DNA of 64,000 nucleotides from Moringa oleifera. Lineage: Eukaryota > Streptophyta > Magnoliopsida > Brassicales > Moringaceae. The stretch covers positions 868,001 through 932,000 of the forward strand of contig JAJFZO010000889.1 of the NCBI GenBank assembly GCA_021397835.1, given 5' to 3'. This document shows positions 12,520-26,539 of the stretch, one piece after another. The notes beneath the pieces were generated by a model. It had not been told where the DNA came from and did no database searches. It was given only the letters and a program-made list of their open reading frames with translations. Both the position numbers and the translations under genes were made by a program. Each line of letters starts with the position of its first letter. The first letter of the stretch is position 1.

Positions 12520-15500
12520 TCAGAGTATTTGAGGCTTCTCATCAAGGATGGCTGCGTGTGCTTTCCAAAACTCTGGCTCAATGATATTACAATGTTCTAC
12601 AATCACTTTGTCTTCAAGTTTCTCCAGAGAATTGCCATTCTTCTGCTTCACAGACTCCTCTATCTGCACATGAAATAGATTTATCCACTTGTGAAGCTAA
12701 AAGCATAAAGTGAAAACCACTATAATGGAGGCACACAAGAATTGTGTTAACCTTTTCAGCAAAGCTACTTTAAGTATGATTAAATTGTCAAAGTGGTGAC
12801 AATTAGAATCTCAACTAACGACAAAATATGAAATGGTGTACAAATCACAGAAAGCTTTAACAATCTGTATATCAAGGACTGCTCTTAATCCAAAGTCAAG
12901 CAATTTTTGGAGAATGAGCGAGTTTTCTTTAAGTGTCAATTTCTGGTAGGTTTCACCTCTAGGAGTTTATTTATGATATAACAATTTATCTATCCACAGT
13001 AAAATAAGTTTACCAAGAATTTCTACAACAAGAAGGAAAACATTCATCTGGCCATAAGAGTGCTCTGGTCAGCTTGGTGCTGCCTGTATGCTATGCCCTT
13101 CAATGAGTCGGTACTATTTCAAATAAGCGGAAAAGATAATGGAGTAGTGAGCTGGATGGTTGACCTGTGCTGAATCTCTACTTCCAATGTTCTCTATGAA
13201 GCAATGGCATTAAAAAGCCTGGGCACTGATTGGTACCATTATTTGAACCAAAAGTGCTAAGCCCAGATTCAGTTAATTGTTTAGGATCACCAACAGATGT
13301 TCTAACCCATGAAATCTAAAGGCTTCCAAAAGTTCCCCAAGTTCACGACCATCTAATTGGTTTTTTACTGATAATGTATAGCATGGATTACCAGAAATGG
13401 ATTTCAATAAGAAGAAAACATAACCTTGATACGAAACACAGAGGAACCCTGGCGGAACATTACTGGTAATGAGTTGTAATCAATACCAAATTGCTGCTTA
13501 AGCAGTTCATTCTTTTCTCGTGCTTGAGTACCCTGGAAGGAAAAATTTTTGGGGAAACAAAGTACATTAGACAGCTAAACAAAGTACAAGCAGTTCACTC
13601 TTTCTGATATCTAAATGGATCTTACTTCAAATAACAGTAAGCAAATAGAAAAAGATCCATTTAAATGGCAAGGGTGAAACATAATACTTAGATAACTATA
13701 AAATATTGTATACAAAGCACCCTTAACAAATACAGGACATGGAAATTTTTGTGCTAGGGACTTAAACCTCCTGTCCCATATACCTGACTTCATTGATTCA
13801 CTACTGCATTTCTTCAAAAGAAAAAGAGAAGGGGAAAAGTAAAAGGAAAAGCAAGCTTTTATAACAAAGTGCAGAAAATTCCAATTAGAAAAACAATACC
13901 AACAGACAAGCGCAGAACATGAACACCAAATTGAATACCAACAAACAAACTGATTTCTGTCACTAAAAAAACATGCATATATGAATATGCTAAAATGCAA
14001 AATGCAAGTATTAAAAAGGAGGAAAAATGCCTGGTAAAAAAAAAAATTATTATCCAACAGTGTGAACAGGAAGCAGCACCTTTAAAAAATCTTGAGCTTC
14101 GCTTCTGCTTTTCCCAGACTTAACAAGCATCCAGAAACAAGTATTGTACTGATTATTTATATGGCCTGTAAATCCAAAGAGCAAAATGGCAGATCATGAG
14201 CATAACATTGCACTTACAATAGCATTCCCTAACAAGCAAATTTTCACAAGGACACTAGATCGACCTCAAAGTCTAATGTACCATTTCTGGAAATAATAGT
14301 ACAAAAGATAGTGTGATACTAATGATGTAAGAGAGTAAAGTACTCACAATCAACCTGCCTCCATGCCAGATAATCTTGAAGGATCTCAGATGATGGATAA
14401 CAAACAGCTCGTCCATCAAAAGATGGAGGGTACTTCAACTCTTTCTGTGGGAAGAATTCTTTCCACTGCATTGCATATGTTGAAGAGAAGAATGATACAA
14501 CGGTGGACACTATTTCACTGCAAGAGTCATACTTTGAGATAAATCCAATATTTATTCAAAAAGAAGGTCAGGAGAACCAATTGCTGGTCAAATAGCTGAT
14601 GCTTTTCAAGCAGTGCAGCAGGATTAATAGACAGAAAAGTAATCTTAATTAAAGCCTCCTTTAGTGGTCAAATACGCTCTTCAGGCCAACTGCCCTTTTT
14701 CCTAGCCAAAGGGGGCCAGCAGATAATAAACATCAAAGCTTTGGCTCTTAGGAGCTCTTCTTCATCCGATGCTTGTTAAATTTAAGGAGGGGGACCTCAA
14801 GTAACAGTTTTTAGATTTGCTATGAAATTTGTGCCTTCATGCTGGAACTTCGATAAATTTCTTTAACAAACGTTAATTGACCATCGAATCTCTAAGTAAA
14901 TAATTTTTAGCACAGAAAGCAATTTTACACATTGTTTATGATTTTGACCAAAGAAACAACTTTTTTACTAAATGAAAAAACCAAGAAACAGGCCATGAGT
15001 TATATTCTGGCTTTCTACTAAGTACCTTTTCAAAGTACTAAATGCAAAAGGCACTGCCAAAAATAAGTATCTTTACCCATACACATGATTCATGTCAACA
15101 AAATCTAGGATGCAATAAGAGGAAGTGCCCATGAAGATCTAATTAGCTAAAGGCTCCTAAAACAGTGTGACATTAGACTGCTTAAGAAAAATAAACTTCT
15201 AGACTAGAACACTATTCTCATTTACACTTCATTCTAATAAATCTTCCAATCCACACCCTTCAAACAGCACATCAAGACTTTCCCTTATGTGCATCATGTG
15301 CAGAAAACCGGGAAGGAGAGATGGGTTCTTCACATTCTTTCGATCTGACTTTGAGTATTAACCTAGATATAACATGAAAAACAATGAAGTTCTAGAAACT
15401 AAAACAAGAATGATGGAAGTGAAACCTGGCTTGCCTCTGACAGAACACAGACTCCTTCTTCAACACAAAGCTGTTAGCAATAACACCAACAATATGGTTA

Positions 15501-18500
15501 CATTTATAGGTAGAAAAATGAAATCAAGAAAGAAAATAAAGAAACAAATCTAATACCTGTACTCATCACTAACGCCATAAGAAAAGATAATATCTTGATA
15601 CTCTTCTAACACAGCAACTGCACATGAATTCATAAGTTTCAGAGCTTGCTCATCGTTCGGCTTCTCAAATTCATGAACTTCAGAAAATCTATCAAAAAGC
15701 CATACAAACTCCTTGAGTTTCATTTGCATTTATATTAGTATGATAATTAAACAACAGAACTCCATGCATCACAGATACTGGAGTGGTCCATGGAGTTGTA
15801 ATTCATTCAGAGAGAGTAATGATAGTAATAATGTACTTCCAGAGGTATCATACATTGCGACTTCTATATAATCATTTAATTAAAAATTATTCGTAAAGGA
15901 GGTCTCAATTGGGCAAGTTAGAAGGCACTACATCGCTTTTACTTAGGAGTCATATTCAATTTCCATTTCCTATAACGAGTAAAATAAGAAGAACAGGCAT
16001 TTCTACCAATGGTGAAAAACATTGGGTGATTTCTTATTGGTCCCCACTTAAATATCTACAATAAACTAATCAATCAACTAAGGAAGGCAGGCTGTCAATC
16101 ATCTAGGATTATCTCGCCCCAAATTTTCAGCACTGCAAAAGAGTTGAAGTAGATGATTAACTTCTTTATGAGTGAAAGTCATAAAACATAGTCCCAACTT
16201 CCATTCATAGCAAACAAGGAAGAAAAGCTTTCTCCAACTCAGTTAGAGAAATGCTAGATAGTGCTACGTTTACAGCCACTGTACCTGTGAAAATGGCAGC
16301 CATCAATTCTGATTACAACCCAAGTAGATAGCATCAACTTGTTTTCAAACAAAAAGGATCGGATATAATCTGGTTCAATTTTGCCAATGTCCTTTGTAAA
16401 ACCACCAAGCTCCCCCAGAAGACTTGGATGCTCATTCCAAAAGCTTCTCCCAGCTATATTTTCAGAATGGACTAATCTTGCTTTTCTCCTGAATCTTTTA
16501 ACAGGATTGCCATTCTCACTGTACTTTACAATGTCTTCCACCTAACAAAAGTTTAAAAGAGGGAAAAAAGGAAAGAAAAGGAAAAACTTTAGTTCAACTA
16601 GTCAAACTCAATATTCATGCAATAAAGAATAGAATAAATTCATTTATACACTCCATTCTCCCATAATGCTTGTTATCCTTCCTGTCTCTGTTTGTTATCC
16701 TTAGCACAGCCAGCATAGTAAATTATTGAATAATTTAGTTTAACTCTTACTACATTAACATTTTCAATACCAGATGCATTTCAGCACTACATTTGAAAAC
16801 TAATAAAGGTTAAAGCCAGATCCTCAAAAATTCAGAACCTAGAAACATATCTTGGCATATTACGGCTGTAGTTGGCTCAAATGATGTATAATTGGGATAA
16901 GTAGCAAATAAATGCAGCCCATCTCATAGATCTTGTTTTATTCTATTAAGTTCTAGATATTATTGGCCATACAACAAGATACATGACTTGATTACCATCA
17001 TAGAGATTTCCTAAAAAGAGCCACAGGAACCAAACAGTTTCTTCTTCTCATTCTGCATCTGCAACCTTTGGACTTATAATGACTTTTGAAAGAGAAGGTT
17101 TGAATTGCTAACTTTTATGATGTAATGGACTTATGGAAAATAAAGCAAGCCAACATACAGCATCAAGCTAGATTCCACCATTTGTCTATCCTAACAGTAC
17201 ATCTTGATAGCAGATTCTCCTTGAATTGATGCACGTATACGGAGTAAAGAATAATATCAAGGAGATAATATGGCTATATAGTAGCCAACTGCAGGATTGT
17301 CCTTTTGATAACACAAACCACCTGGAAGTCATAAAATGAAAGAAGTAATCTCAAGATCATTTTGACACCTTCATCATATGAATAAAAAAAAAAAAAAAGG
17401 TGCATGTTCATGCATTGCTTTTCAACAAATCTGACCGGCAATTGAGATATTTTCACATTATAAACGTCTCTCATAAGAATTTGACACTAATAGTTACAGT
17501 GAGACCTACAACAAATCAAAATTAAACAAACAGTTTAGTCAATAGAATGGAGAATCACCTGTGTCCTGAAAATGCAAGAACCTTGACGAAACAATTCAGG
17601 AAGGTTTTTGTAGTTGATACCAAACTGTTGAAAGAGAATCTCATTTTTCTCTTGCTTTTGAGTACCCTGCATGATTGATAAACACAAACACAGGTAGGAG
17701 GCATGTTAACCAAAGATTTTTCAAAAAGAAGAAAAAATACAGAAAGAAGCAAAATGAATGTAGGATATAGCTGCAGGTTTTGGATTCTATTGGCCCTAAG
17801 CAGTTGGACTAAATCAACTTATCTAAAGGATGAATAAAAAAAAACAACTAAAAAGACTAAAGAGAATGGTATGCATATTATAGCAAATGCAATAAAAAGT
17901 GAAGGTGGCACCAGAAAGAAAAATCAATAAATCAATTGAAACTTATAAAAGTTAGATGAAGCAAATTGACAGCTGATTGACTACACAGGAGAACAAAACA
18001 TAATAAGCATGTCCCGGGCTAATAATTTAACATAGCTGCAAAGACACATTAACGAATTAAGGCCAAACATCAGCACCTTCAGAATTTCTTGTGCTTCCTT
18101 TTTGGTTTTGCCACCCTTAACCAGCATCCAAAGACAAGTGTTATACTGATTGTTGAGATGACCTGCAACCCTGTTACCCGTTAATGCATATCACTGGAAC
18201 TTTTACATAATTCAGAAAATTTCCCTCAAAATATGAAAGTGCTAGTGCAAATGATAATTAGAAAAACATAAAAGACCAACACTATGCAAGAAGAACTTAG
18301 AATACTTCAGTGCCTTAACTGCTTTGTTTCAACATCATCAGGCCGCTACTTACAGTCGTTTTGTCTCCATGCAAGATAAGCTTGAAGAACCTCAATTGAT
18401 GCACAGCGTATGACCCGTGAATGAAATGAAGGGGGATATCTCAACTCCTTATTGGGGAAGAATTCTTTCCATTTTGTAGCATAGACAGAAGCAAAGAATG

Positions 18501-20592
18501 ATACAATGAGGGATAGTATTTTGCTGCATATTCAATTTCAACAAGTAAATGATACATGATTCATCCAATATGCCATAAGAATACCAATTTTGGTCATGTA
18601 TGTAATTATAACAGAAATAGACTTCCAAACGATGCTATCAAAGTCATTATGAACCAAGCATCCAGGTCAATTTAGGTGTGAACTTCCCCATTATCAATTT
18701 GACTCAAACCAAGTAGATAATATAAAGCTAGCTATTTCCCACATGTTTTGCAGCACTTATCTAACATTGGATTTATAAACCAAAAGATGCTAAATTCACA
18801 AAATATGCAATTCGGAGAACATAAAGAGTGGTGTATTTGTTTACTTCTCCACTTGACAGGTTACGATGTAATAAAGCAACAAAAAGGGCACAACTTTTCA
18901 TGTACAAGACGCCCACTAAAAGATCACCATATTACTTCATAAACAATTAGTCGAGGTGATTTTTGAAATATGATTAACCCGAGTGTCAGACGACACAGTA
19001 ACCTTTCCATTCAGCATATTAAAATATCGATAGTACATAATAACTTGTTTTCCTTCCCTTCCATATTACGGCACATCTCCAATTCTGTTTACAAATTCTT
19101 AATGTATTGAAGTCCTAGTTAGGGAAGATGAATATGATATTAAAAGAGGTACGAGATGCAGTTTGCTGCCTTCATAATTTAGCAGAACTGTTCTGCCACA
19201 CAAAACAATTTCAAATGCATAAAACTGAACCATAATTTTCTGAAAGATTCAGAAGAAAAACCTCGCTCGCCTCTGGTAGAACTTGGATGTCTTCTTGAAA
19301 ACAAAGCTGTAAATTATATGAGCAAGAAGAAGCCTCATGTAATGAAATAAACAGTTTCAAAGCAGATATTAATCAAACTACATCAAAATCAAGAAAGCTG
19401 ATGAAAAAACAAAATGTGGTACCTATACTCATCACTGTAGCCATATGAGAATACTATATCTGGATACTCTTCCAACACAGCAGCTGCACATGCATTCATT
19501 AAATTCAAGGCTTTCTCATCATTCGGTTTCTCAAACTCATGAACTTCAGAAAACCTACCAAGATAGAAAAAAGTTTCTTATTAGAAAAAGGAAAATCAGA
19601 ATTTGGTATGAAACAATGTTTTTTACTGCTTTATTTGTCTTCTTTAAGTTATTTTTTCCTTTTTCTTTTATGTCCTAAAAGTCAAAAACAAAGTTTTCCC
19701 TGATGCAGTATCTTCTAGATGCATCATTGCAACCTTACCTCAGAACATGATCTTGAAATGAGAAATGAGGTGTTTGGGCCACCATAATTAAATAATTGTA
19801 ACTAATGATAAATCATAAGACAGACAGGTGATCAGCCAATCAGTAGTAATTGCAACACATAACAGGCACGTCAGACCGCTCAAAATGAAAATAAAGAAAA
19901 AGATTACAAGCACTAAACACCTATGTTAAAATCCTTCTAAGTAAACAGCTCCCAAACTTAAAATGTGTTGTGGATAAACAAGCAAGCACATGTTAAGACT
20001 CTAGTCTTACCGTACAAAACTACTTCAAAATGGCATTTTAGCATAAAATTCAAGATACACTAGAGATGAAATAATGCTTAAGAATTATTTAGATCTCAAA
20101 TTCACCTAATCCTTTAACATCTTCAATAATACATTAAAGCAGCATCTTTAACCTCCTTAAGCATACATGCAACATAAGGCTCCAATCTGTTAAGCACGAA
20201 AAGCTGACTGTCTGGGTATTCAAAGATCAGACTGTCAAGTTACCTAATGCATGTTATAGAATAATACATCAACACACCAAGCAACTATCTAGTTTATTGC
20301 TAAATCACAACAAAAACAGCCTGACTACCTGAGCACTGACACACTACTACAATGCAAAGTACCTAGGGTCAGACCCATCAACAGGGCAACGGAGCAGAGC
20401 ACCCACTATAGATAAACAAAACCAACCATGAACTTTCAAGTTACAAATATGTATCCATCAAAAACAATAGACTAGGCGAGAATTCAACCTACGAAAATTG
20501 CGGCCGTCTATTCGAACAACAATGAAGTTTGGCAGCATCACTTCATCTTCTACTTCGAATGATTTCACGTACTCATATTTGCTGTTTGCCAT
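12520..20592 (-). CDS. THG1: tRNA(His) guanylyltransferase, tandem two-domain plant form
   Basis: Thirteen exons: 20489-20592, 19423-19554, 19262-19306, 18354-18523, 18077-18162, 17559-17666, 16285-16541, 15557-15688, 15426-15470, 14348-14517, 14080-14165, 13425-13532, 12520-12663. Phases close to 528 residues. The enzyme adds the extra 5' guanosine (G-1) to tRNA-His, needed for recognition by histidyl-tRNA synthetase. Domain 1 has RIDG with D29, K44 in FEKPND, SDEYS with D76/E77, and HLNNQYN at residues 152-158. Domain 2 repeats these: RIDG with D295, FEKPND, SDEYS with D342/E343, HINNQYN at 418-424. Both metal-binding carboxylate sets are therefore kept. Plant THG1 proteins, including Arabidopsis ICA1, are known to be double-length. 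The start is at MANSKYEYV, the only in-frame ATG before the domain. Introns are long (up to about 1.1 kb) and AT-rich. Confidence 0.93.
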
Positions 20593-23500
20593 AGTTTCCC
20601 GTTGCTTCAAGCACACAGAACAATGATCAAACAGTTGGTCTGCGTGCAAGCTTAAAGGTCTTAGTTGAACTCTTCGCTGACAGTATGCAGCACTAAGCTT
20701 GTTAATCGTTATAAATCGGTGAGTAACACAAATGTATCGCCCCCGAAATGAGTTCAAAAGGGACAGCAAGCAAATTAATGAAACAAAATGAAATTAGAGA
20801 GAGAGCTATTTTGATCGTAAAGAACTAACGTTAACAGCTTCTTTTCCGTCTTCAATTAGCAATGATAAACTCCCTTCTTTTCTTTCTTTGCTCCTGCTTC
20901 AACTAAATGTAAATGTTTAAATTTGCACTTCGTTTTGAAAGGATTAAGTTATAATTCTTTTTAATGCAGGCTTCTTGTATTACAATTTACAAGGTCCAAT
21001 TTTATATTTAATTAAATTAGATTTTATTTTGAAATTTTTTTTATAATAATTTTAAAAAATAATTAGAGAGAAATTTTTTTAATTGTAATTTATTTTAATA
21101 TTTTAATTAAAATAAATATCATTTAAAATTTTAAATTTTATTCTCTCTTTTCAATCAAATTTTAATTTTTTAAATTTTTTTAAATAAACTCTAATTTATT
21201 AATTTAAATTATATTATATTTTTAACAAATTTAAATATTTAAAATAAAAATTTTTTACAAAAAATTCTCATTTAATTTTTTTATAAATATAAAAAATTTT
21301 CAAATACCATCACAAAAAAATTTAAAACTTTTTAATTATTAAAAATATTTTTTAAGATATTATATTTTCAAAAATTTTAAAAATTCATGAAAAATAATTT
21401 ATTAGTCAAAAATTATTCAAATTTAAGAAATAAAATCGAAATAAAGTTTAGAATTTATTTGAATAATTTTTAAGCATCTTATTAATAAAAATAATATTAA
21501 TTTTTATAATTATTTTCATCAAAATTTAATTTGGATAAAATTAATAGATAAAGATTTATTGGAAAACATTTTAAAAGTTAGTATTTGATTAAAAAATATA
21601 AAACTTAGAGTTTAAAATAACAATATTTTTTAATATTTTATTATTACAAAAGTAATTAAATTTTTAGAAATAATGATAAATTTGATTCACATTAAAAGTT
21701 TAATAAACAATTAAATTAATTGATATAATAAATTAAAAATTAAAAAATGATTATATTAATTTAATATTAAAAAGCAATTTTACTGTAATTCTCAAAAATA
21801 TGTTGAAAATAATATTTTACTCTGTCAAATTATCTTAATTTAAAAAAGTCAAAAATCTTAGTCCTCCTATAACTGAAAAATGTTCGTTTCATCTTAGATA
21901 TTTACAACTAATAAGAAATACTAAATTCTCATCTGGAGAGCCATTGATATCTTAATTAAAGAGGGTTTGGTATTAAACTTAAATTCCCATTGTTTTAAAA
22001 AACTAACTTACTAGATTTAGAAATTCATTTTTGTTTGTTGGAAAGTAATCTTTTTTTCATGCTGTAAGAATGTTTTTAATTACGAACCAAATCAATGCTG
22101 ATATCATTATTATATATTAAAAACTTCAATTTAAAAAATTTTAATATAAAATATTTTAATTTTAATTTATAAATACATATTTATTGTAAAAATATATTAA
22201 TACAAATTTTTAATTTATAAATACATGTTTAATGCAAAAAATTTTAAAAATTTCTCTAATAATAATTAAGGACAAAGATAGCATGATGATGATTTATACG
22301 CTTATATATTTGTAACGATGTTTTCCTAACGTTGAGATGATTAAAAATAAAAATACTTATTCAATTATATAAAGTTTAGATTAATACAAGATCCTTTGTT
22401 TTATCTTTTGTAAACAGTTTTTTTTTTTCTAGCAAATGCGACAATTATGTTAAAGAGATTTAAGCATCCCTTTATTTTAAAATAAGAAGAAAAACCCCAT
22501 CTTTTGTAGAACCAAATTGGCAGAACTTATGAACTTATGAACTTCAGATCATTTTTAATTTTTAAATTTTATAATAATTAAATTTAGAATAAATATATAA
22601 AAAAATTAAGGTTACATTTACTTTTTAAATTTAAATCTAAAGGTACATATCAAAAAAAATTATTTTAACTAAATTCATTTGTTTAGTTTAATCTTTGATG
22701 TATCAATTATATATATATATATATATATGTATCTCTACTTTTTTTAATTTAATTTAAATTAGACACTAATTTTAATGATAGTAAAAAATTAAAAAAATTT
22801 TTATTATCAAAATATTTCAAAAATAATTCAATTTAATTCTACGCTCAAGTCCATCCTTTAAATTTGAATAATTTTATACTAATAAACTAGTTTTTATAAA
22901 TTTTTAAAAATTTTAATAGCGTAAAATAATTCAAAAAATTTTAGTATTTTTGCTTTCACACTTATGTAAATTTTAAGTCAAAATTTATTATATAGTATCT
23001 CTAATTTAAATATCTTAAATTTTTGAATTTTTCATCGAAATTTAAATTGAAGTAAATTAAAAGATCATATATATAATTGATTGAATCAATACTTCAAGGT
23101 CATGCAACATAAAAAGCATATCTAATTAAAGGTTTTTTTTCCCCATATTTACTTAAATTTAATTATATCAATTAATTTATTTTTTATTTTTTAAATCTAA
23201 TTGTATTTACTTTAAACTTTTAATTTTTTTACAAAAATTTGAAAATAAAAAAACAAGAGAGAGGATTGAGAAATTTTAGTTTATTTTATTTTTAAACATA
23301 TTTTATCTTTAAATAATTATTAAATTATTTTAAAGAAAATCTTCAAACTTTTGAAAGCAATAAGATCAATTTTAATCTAAATTTAAAACTTATGAATGTA
23401 AATCGAGTTAACTGATATAATATAATTTAATTAAAAATATAAAATCTTTTTATATTGGTTATTGAATTTATCAAAACATTAGTTTTGAACAGATTACATA

Positions 23501-23648
23501 AAAAAACAAGAACCCAACTGATTAGCACTAAAAGTTTTGCATAATTAAGCATGAGTACTACTATCCTTTATCAAGCATAGGCAATTCTGTGACTACTTGA
23601 TCAGAGTTTATTGCATTGACAATTGATTTCATAGTTAATTTCAAACAT
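20593..23648. other. THG1 promoter side and AT-rich intergenic DNA
   Basis: The first 350 bases should hold the THG1 leader and promoter. From about 20,990 the sequence is extremely AT-rich, with a (TA)n run at 22,708-22,729. No coding sequence, RNA gene or transposon border could be supported. Confidence 0.5.
22708..22729. repeat. (TA)n microsatellite
   Basis: Uninterrupted alternating T and A over about 22 bases in AT-rich intergenic DNA. Confidence 0.9.
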
Positions 23649-23667
23649 TTAGGGTGTGTTTACTCAT
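23649..23667 (+). repeat. Left TTA target duplication and terminal inverted repeat of the Harbinger relic
   Basis: TTA at 23,649-23,651 is followed by GGGTGTGTTTACTCAT. The reverse complement of the right end is TGATATGTTTAGTGAT, which agrees at 11 of 16 positions and is also bordered by TTA. TTA target duplications and TGTTT-containing ends are typical of PIF/Harbinger elements. Confidence 0.65.
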
Positions 23668-24989
23668 AGTGGGGGAATGCAATGAATTCTTCATTTATCT
23701 ATAATTTGGATTGGAAATTAATTTATGTGAATTCCACGTAAATATTGGATTAAAGAATGAGAGTGACAATCTTAAATGCCCATGGGACTAGCATTTTTAT
23801 TCCTAAATTTCAGTTAAAATTATTATTTTACCTTCTATTCTTCTTAAAATATCTAGATAAAATAAAAAATACAAAAATTCAAAGGTGTCTTAATATTTTT
23901 ATAGTGTTTTTTTTTCATCATTGCATTTTATAGATGAATCTTTATGAAAAAAGACAATCCTCCTATCACGATTAGTCATTTGCTTAATTAATTGAATTAA
24001 TCTAACATTTTTATCTTTTTAATCATGTTTCTATATATGATCATATTCTTGGATCATTATTATCTTTTATACTTACCCAAAACAAGATATTATAAAGTGA
24101 TTTTAATTCAAGGTTTCGTGATAAAGAATCTTTCTTTTTTATGTTTGTTTTTACTGTGAAGTAAGCTGTCTTCTTTTACTTTGAGTTATATCTAATAAGG
24201 TTCTTCAGGATATATCACTAAGTTATTTTTATCACTAAGTTGTTTCTATAATATTAGAGAGTTAATGTGAATTGTCTTAACTAGTTTCAAAAATTAATGT
24301 GAAAATACTGTGTTATGGTAAAATTAAAAAAGAAAAATTTACAACCTGTTTGGTTCCATTATAATTTTAAGCTTATTTCTTTTGTTTTATTATTTAGTTT
24401 GCTATAGAGCTCAAATTGTTAATCATTAGAAGATTTGTGATTATGGATCCTATAAAGCAATATGGATTCCCATGGATTGGTGGGATTATAGATTCGAATT
24501 ACCTTAGGATGAGGAGTATGATGTTGAACAATATTGTCGATAACTTTTTCCAAATTCTTTATAACACCCTTCAATATGCATGACAGAAAAATTTTCTTAA
24601 TCAAAGTATTCCTTTGTAAAAAAATAAACTCAACGATAAGATTATAGCCATTGTTTTATATCCTTGTTATAATCTTATTTGCATCGTTAAGATCAATGTT
24701 AAAGCTTGATTTTCGATTCTGTAACAATAACTTTCGCAACGTAACTAGGAGTGTTTAAATATTCCACTTAAAGCTTTTAGTGACTAATTTTTTATTTGTT
24801 CTGCATTCAATTTTTTGCTTGTGAATATTTTCTTTTTTCACATCACTTACATTTTTTGCTTAAAAAATTTTCTTTTAGTTTTATTTGAAAGATTCACTGT
24901 ACATTATAGTTTTACTAAATAATACTTTTTAATACTATTAAAAATTAAATTTTATTTATTTTCTTTTAAGGTTAGATGCTAAATTATAT

Positions 24990-26300
24990 TTGTATATTTA
25001 TAGTGTAGAGCAAATATGTCTCATCTTTTATCAAAAAAGAGAAGAATTTTTTGTAGCTATAAAAGAGATAGTTATGATCTTACAAATGATTATGGTAGTT
25101 TGTGTTGCAATATGTGCATATCTTTCCATCTACTATAAACGAAAGACACAAAATCCAAAGGTAGCTTTGAGGATTCATCAACAATTAAGCTACTCATATG
25201 AGTTGATTTACAAAACCAAGTGTGTAGCACAATTAAGAATGGGCAGAGGATCCCTTAGAAAATTATATAAGCTTCTAAGTGAGAGAGAGTATTTGGTAAG
25301 AATAAAAAAATATATCTATCGAGGACATGCTTGTAATGTTTTTACACATCCTAGTACATCATGTTAAGAATCGGATAATTAGCTTCAATTTTAAGAGATT
25401 TGGACGAACAATAAGTAAATGTTTTTATAAGCGTTTAAGAGCAATGATTCAATGTCAAAAAGAATTTTGAAAAATACCTAAACGAGTTTTGGAGAACTCT
25501 ACTGATCCTAAGTAGAAATAGTTTAAAGTATGTATTTCTTCACTTCACATTAAAAGTTTATATCAAATTTTATGTTATGTTTAAAATATATATATATATA
25601 TATATATATTTCAAATGTTGTGGAATTGTTTAAGAGCATTAAGTGGAACATATATAAAAGTTTGGTATCAAAGGCGAACAAATCAAGATATGGAACAAGA
25701 AAAATAATATTGCTACCAATGCTTTGGGAGTTTGTTCACAGGACATGCAATTTACATATGTCTTATTGGGAGGGGAAGGTTTAACACACGATATGCATGT
25801 TTTAGTGTATGCAGTGATTAGAAGAAATGGTTTAAAGGTTCCTGAAGGTTTTGACAAAAAAATAATTTTCTAATAATAAGAAAGTTTTCTTTTTTTTTTT
25901 TTTGTAATATTGATAATTTTTATATTAATTGATAAGTTACTATTACTTGGTAGAAGGTGGTTACCTTAATGGACTGGGTTTTCTTTCGCCATATAAAGGA
26001 CAACGTTACCATTTAAGCGAATTTAGTCATGAAAATCAACCAATTTCACTAACAAAGTTTTTCAACATAAAGCACTCGGGTGATAAGAATGTCATTGAAC
26101 GATGTTTTGCATTGTTGAAAATGTGATGGGCTACACTAAGAAGTCCTTACTTTTATAATATAAAAATATAACAATGTATCATTTTTGTTTGTTATATGCT
26201 GCATAACTACATTCGGAAGAAGATGGATTATGATCCTTTAGATGTCATGTATGATACTGAACCAACATAAGAACAATCCAGTCATATGAAGTTTATTGGT
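24990..26300 (+). pseudogene. PIF/Harbinger transposase (DDE, ALP1-like) pseudogene
   Basis: Fragments in order match the plant Harbinger transposase. An N-terminal helix-rich region runs at about 25,050-25,290. A KSRYGTRK block lies at about 25,680 (intact copies read KPRYRTRKG), then HMSYWEGKV at about 25,760. YYLVEGGYLNGLGFLSPYKG lies at 25,938-25,997, followed by GQRYHLSEF. Then NVIERCFALLK at about 26,088-26,120, with the third catalytic acid at 26,097. The second catalytic Asp of the usual DAGY motif is replaced by Glu (codon 25,953-25,955). Many in-frame stops are present. Confidence 0.85.
25586..25609. repeat. (TA)n microsatellite
   Basis: About twelve TA units interrupting the Harbinger transposase relic. 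It probably arose after the element died. Confidence 0.9.
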
Positions 26301-26539
26301 CCTATTGAACCATCAATTGGGTGAGCTATATGGAAACAAACTTTGGCACAAGAGATGTGAAATACATGGCAAGTTAGTAGAGGATAGGATTTAGGATCAC
26401 TTTGTTTGTGATGTATATTGACATTATATAAACATCTTTTTATTTTTATATATCAATATTGTGAATTCTTTGTTTAAATTTATATATATATTTTATGATT
26501 TAACTTTTATTATGTTTATATGAATTTTAATTTTGTTAT

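Noticed and set aside
13611..14057. Minus-strand 148-codon frame inside THG1
   Set aside because: It lies wholly within the intron between exons 14080-14165 and 13425-13532; composition is AT-rich intron with no homology recognised.
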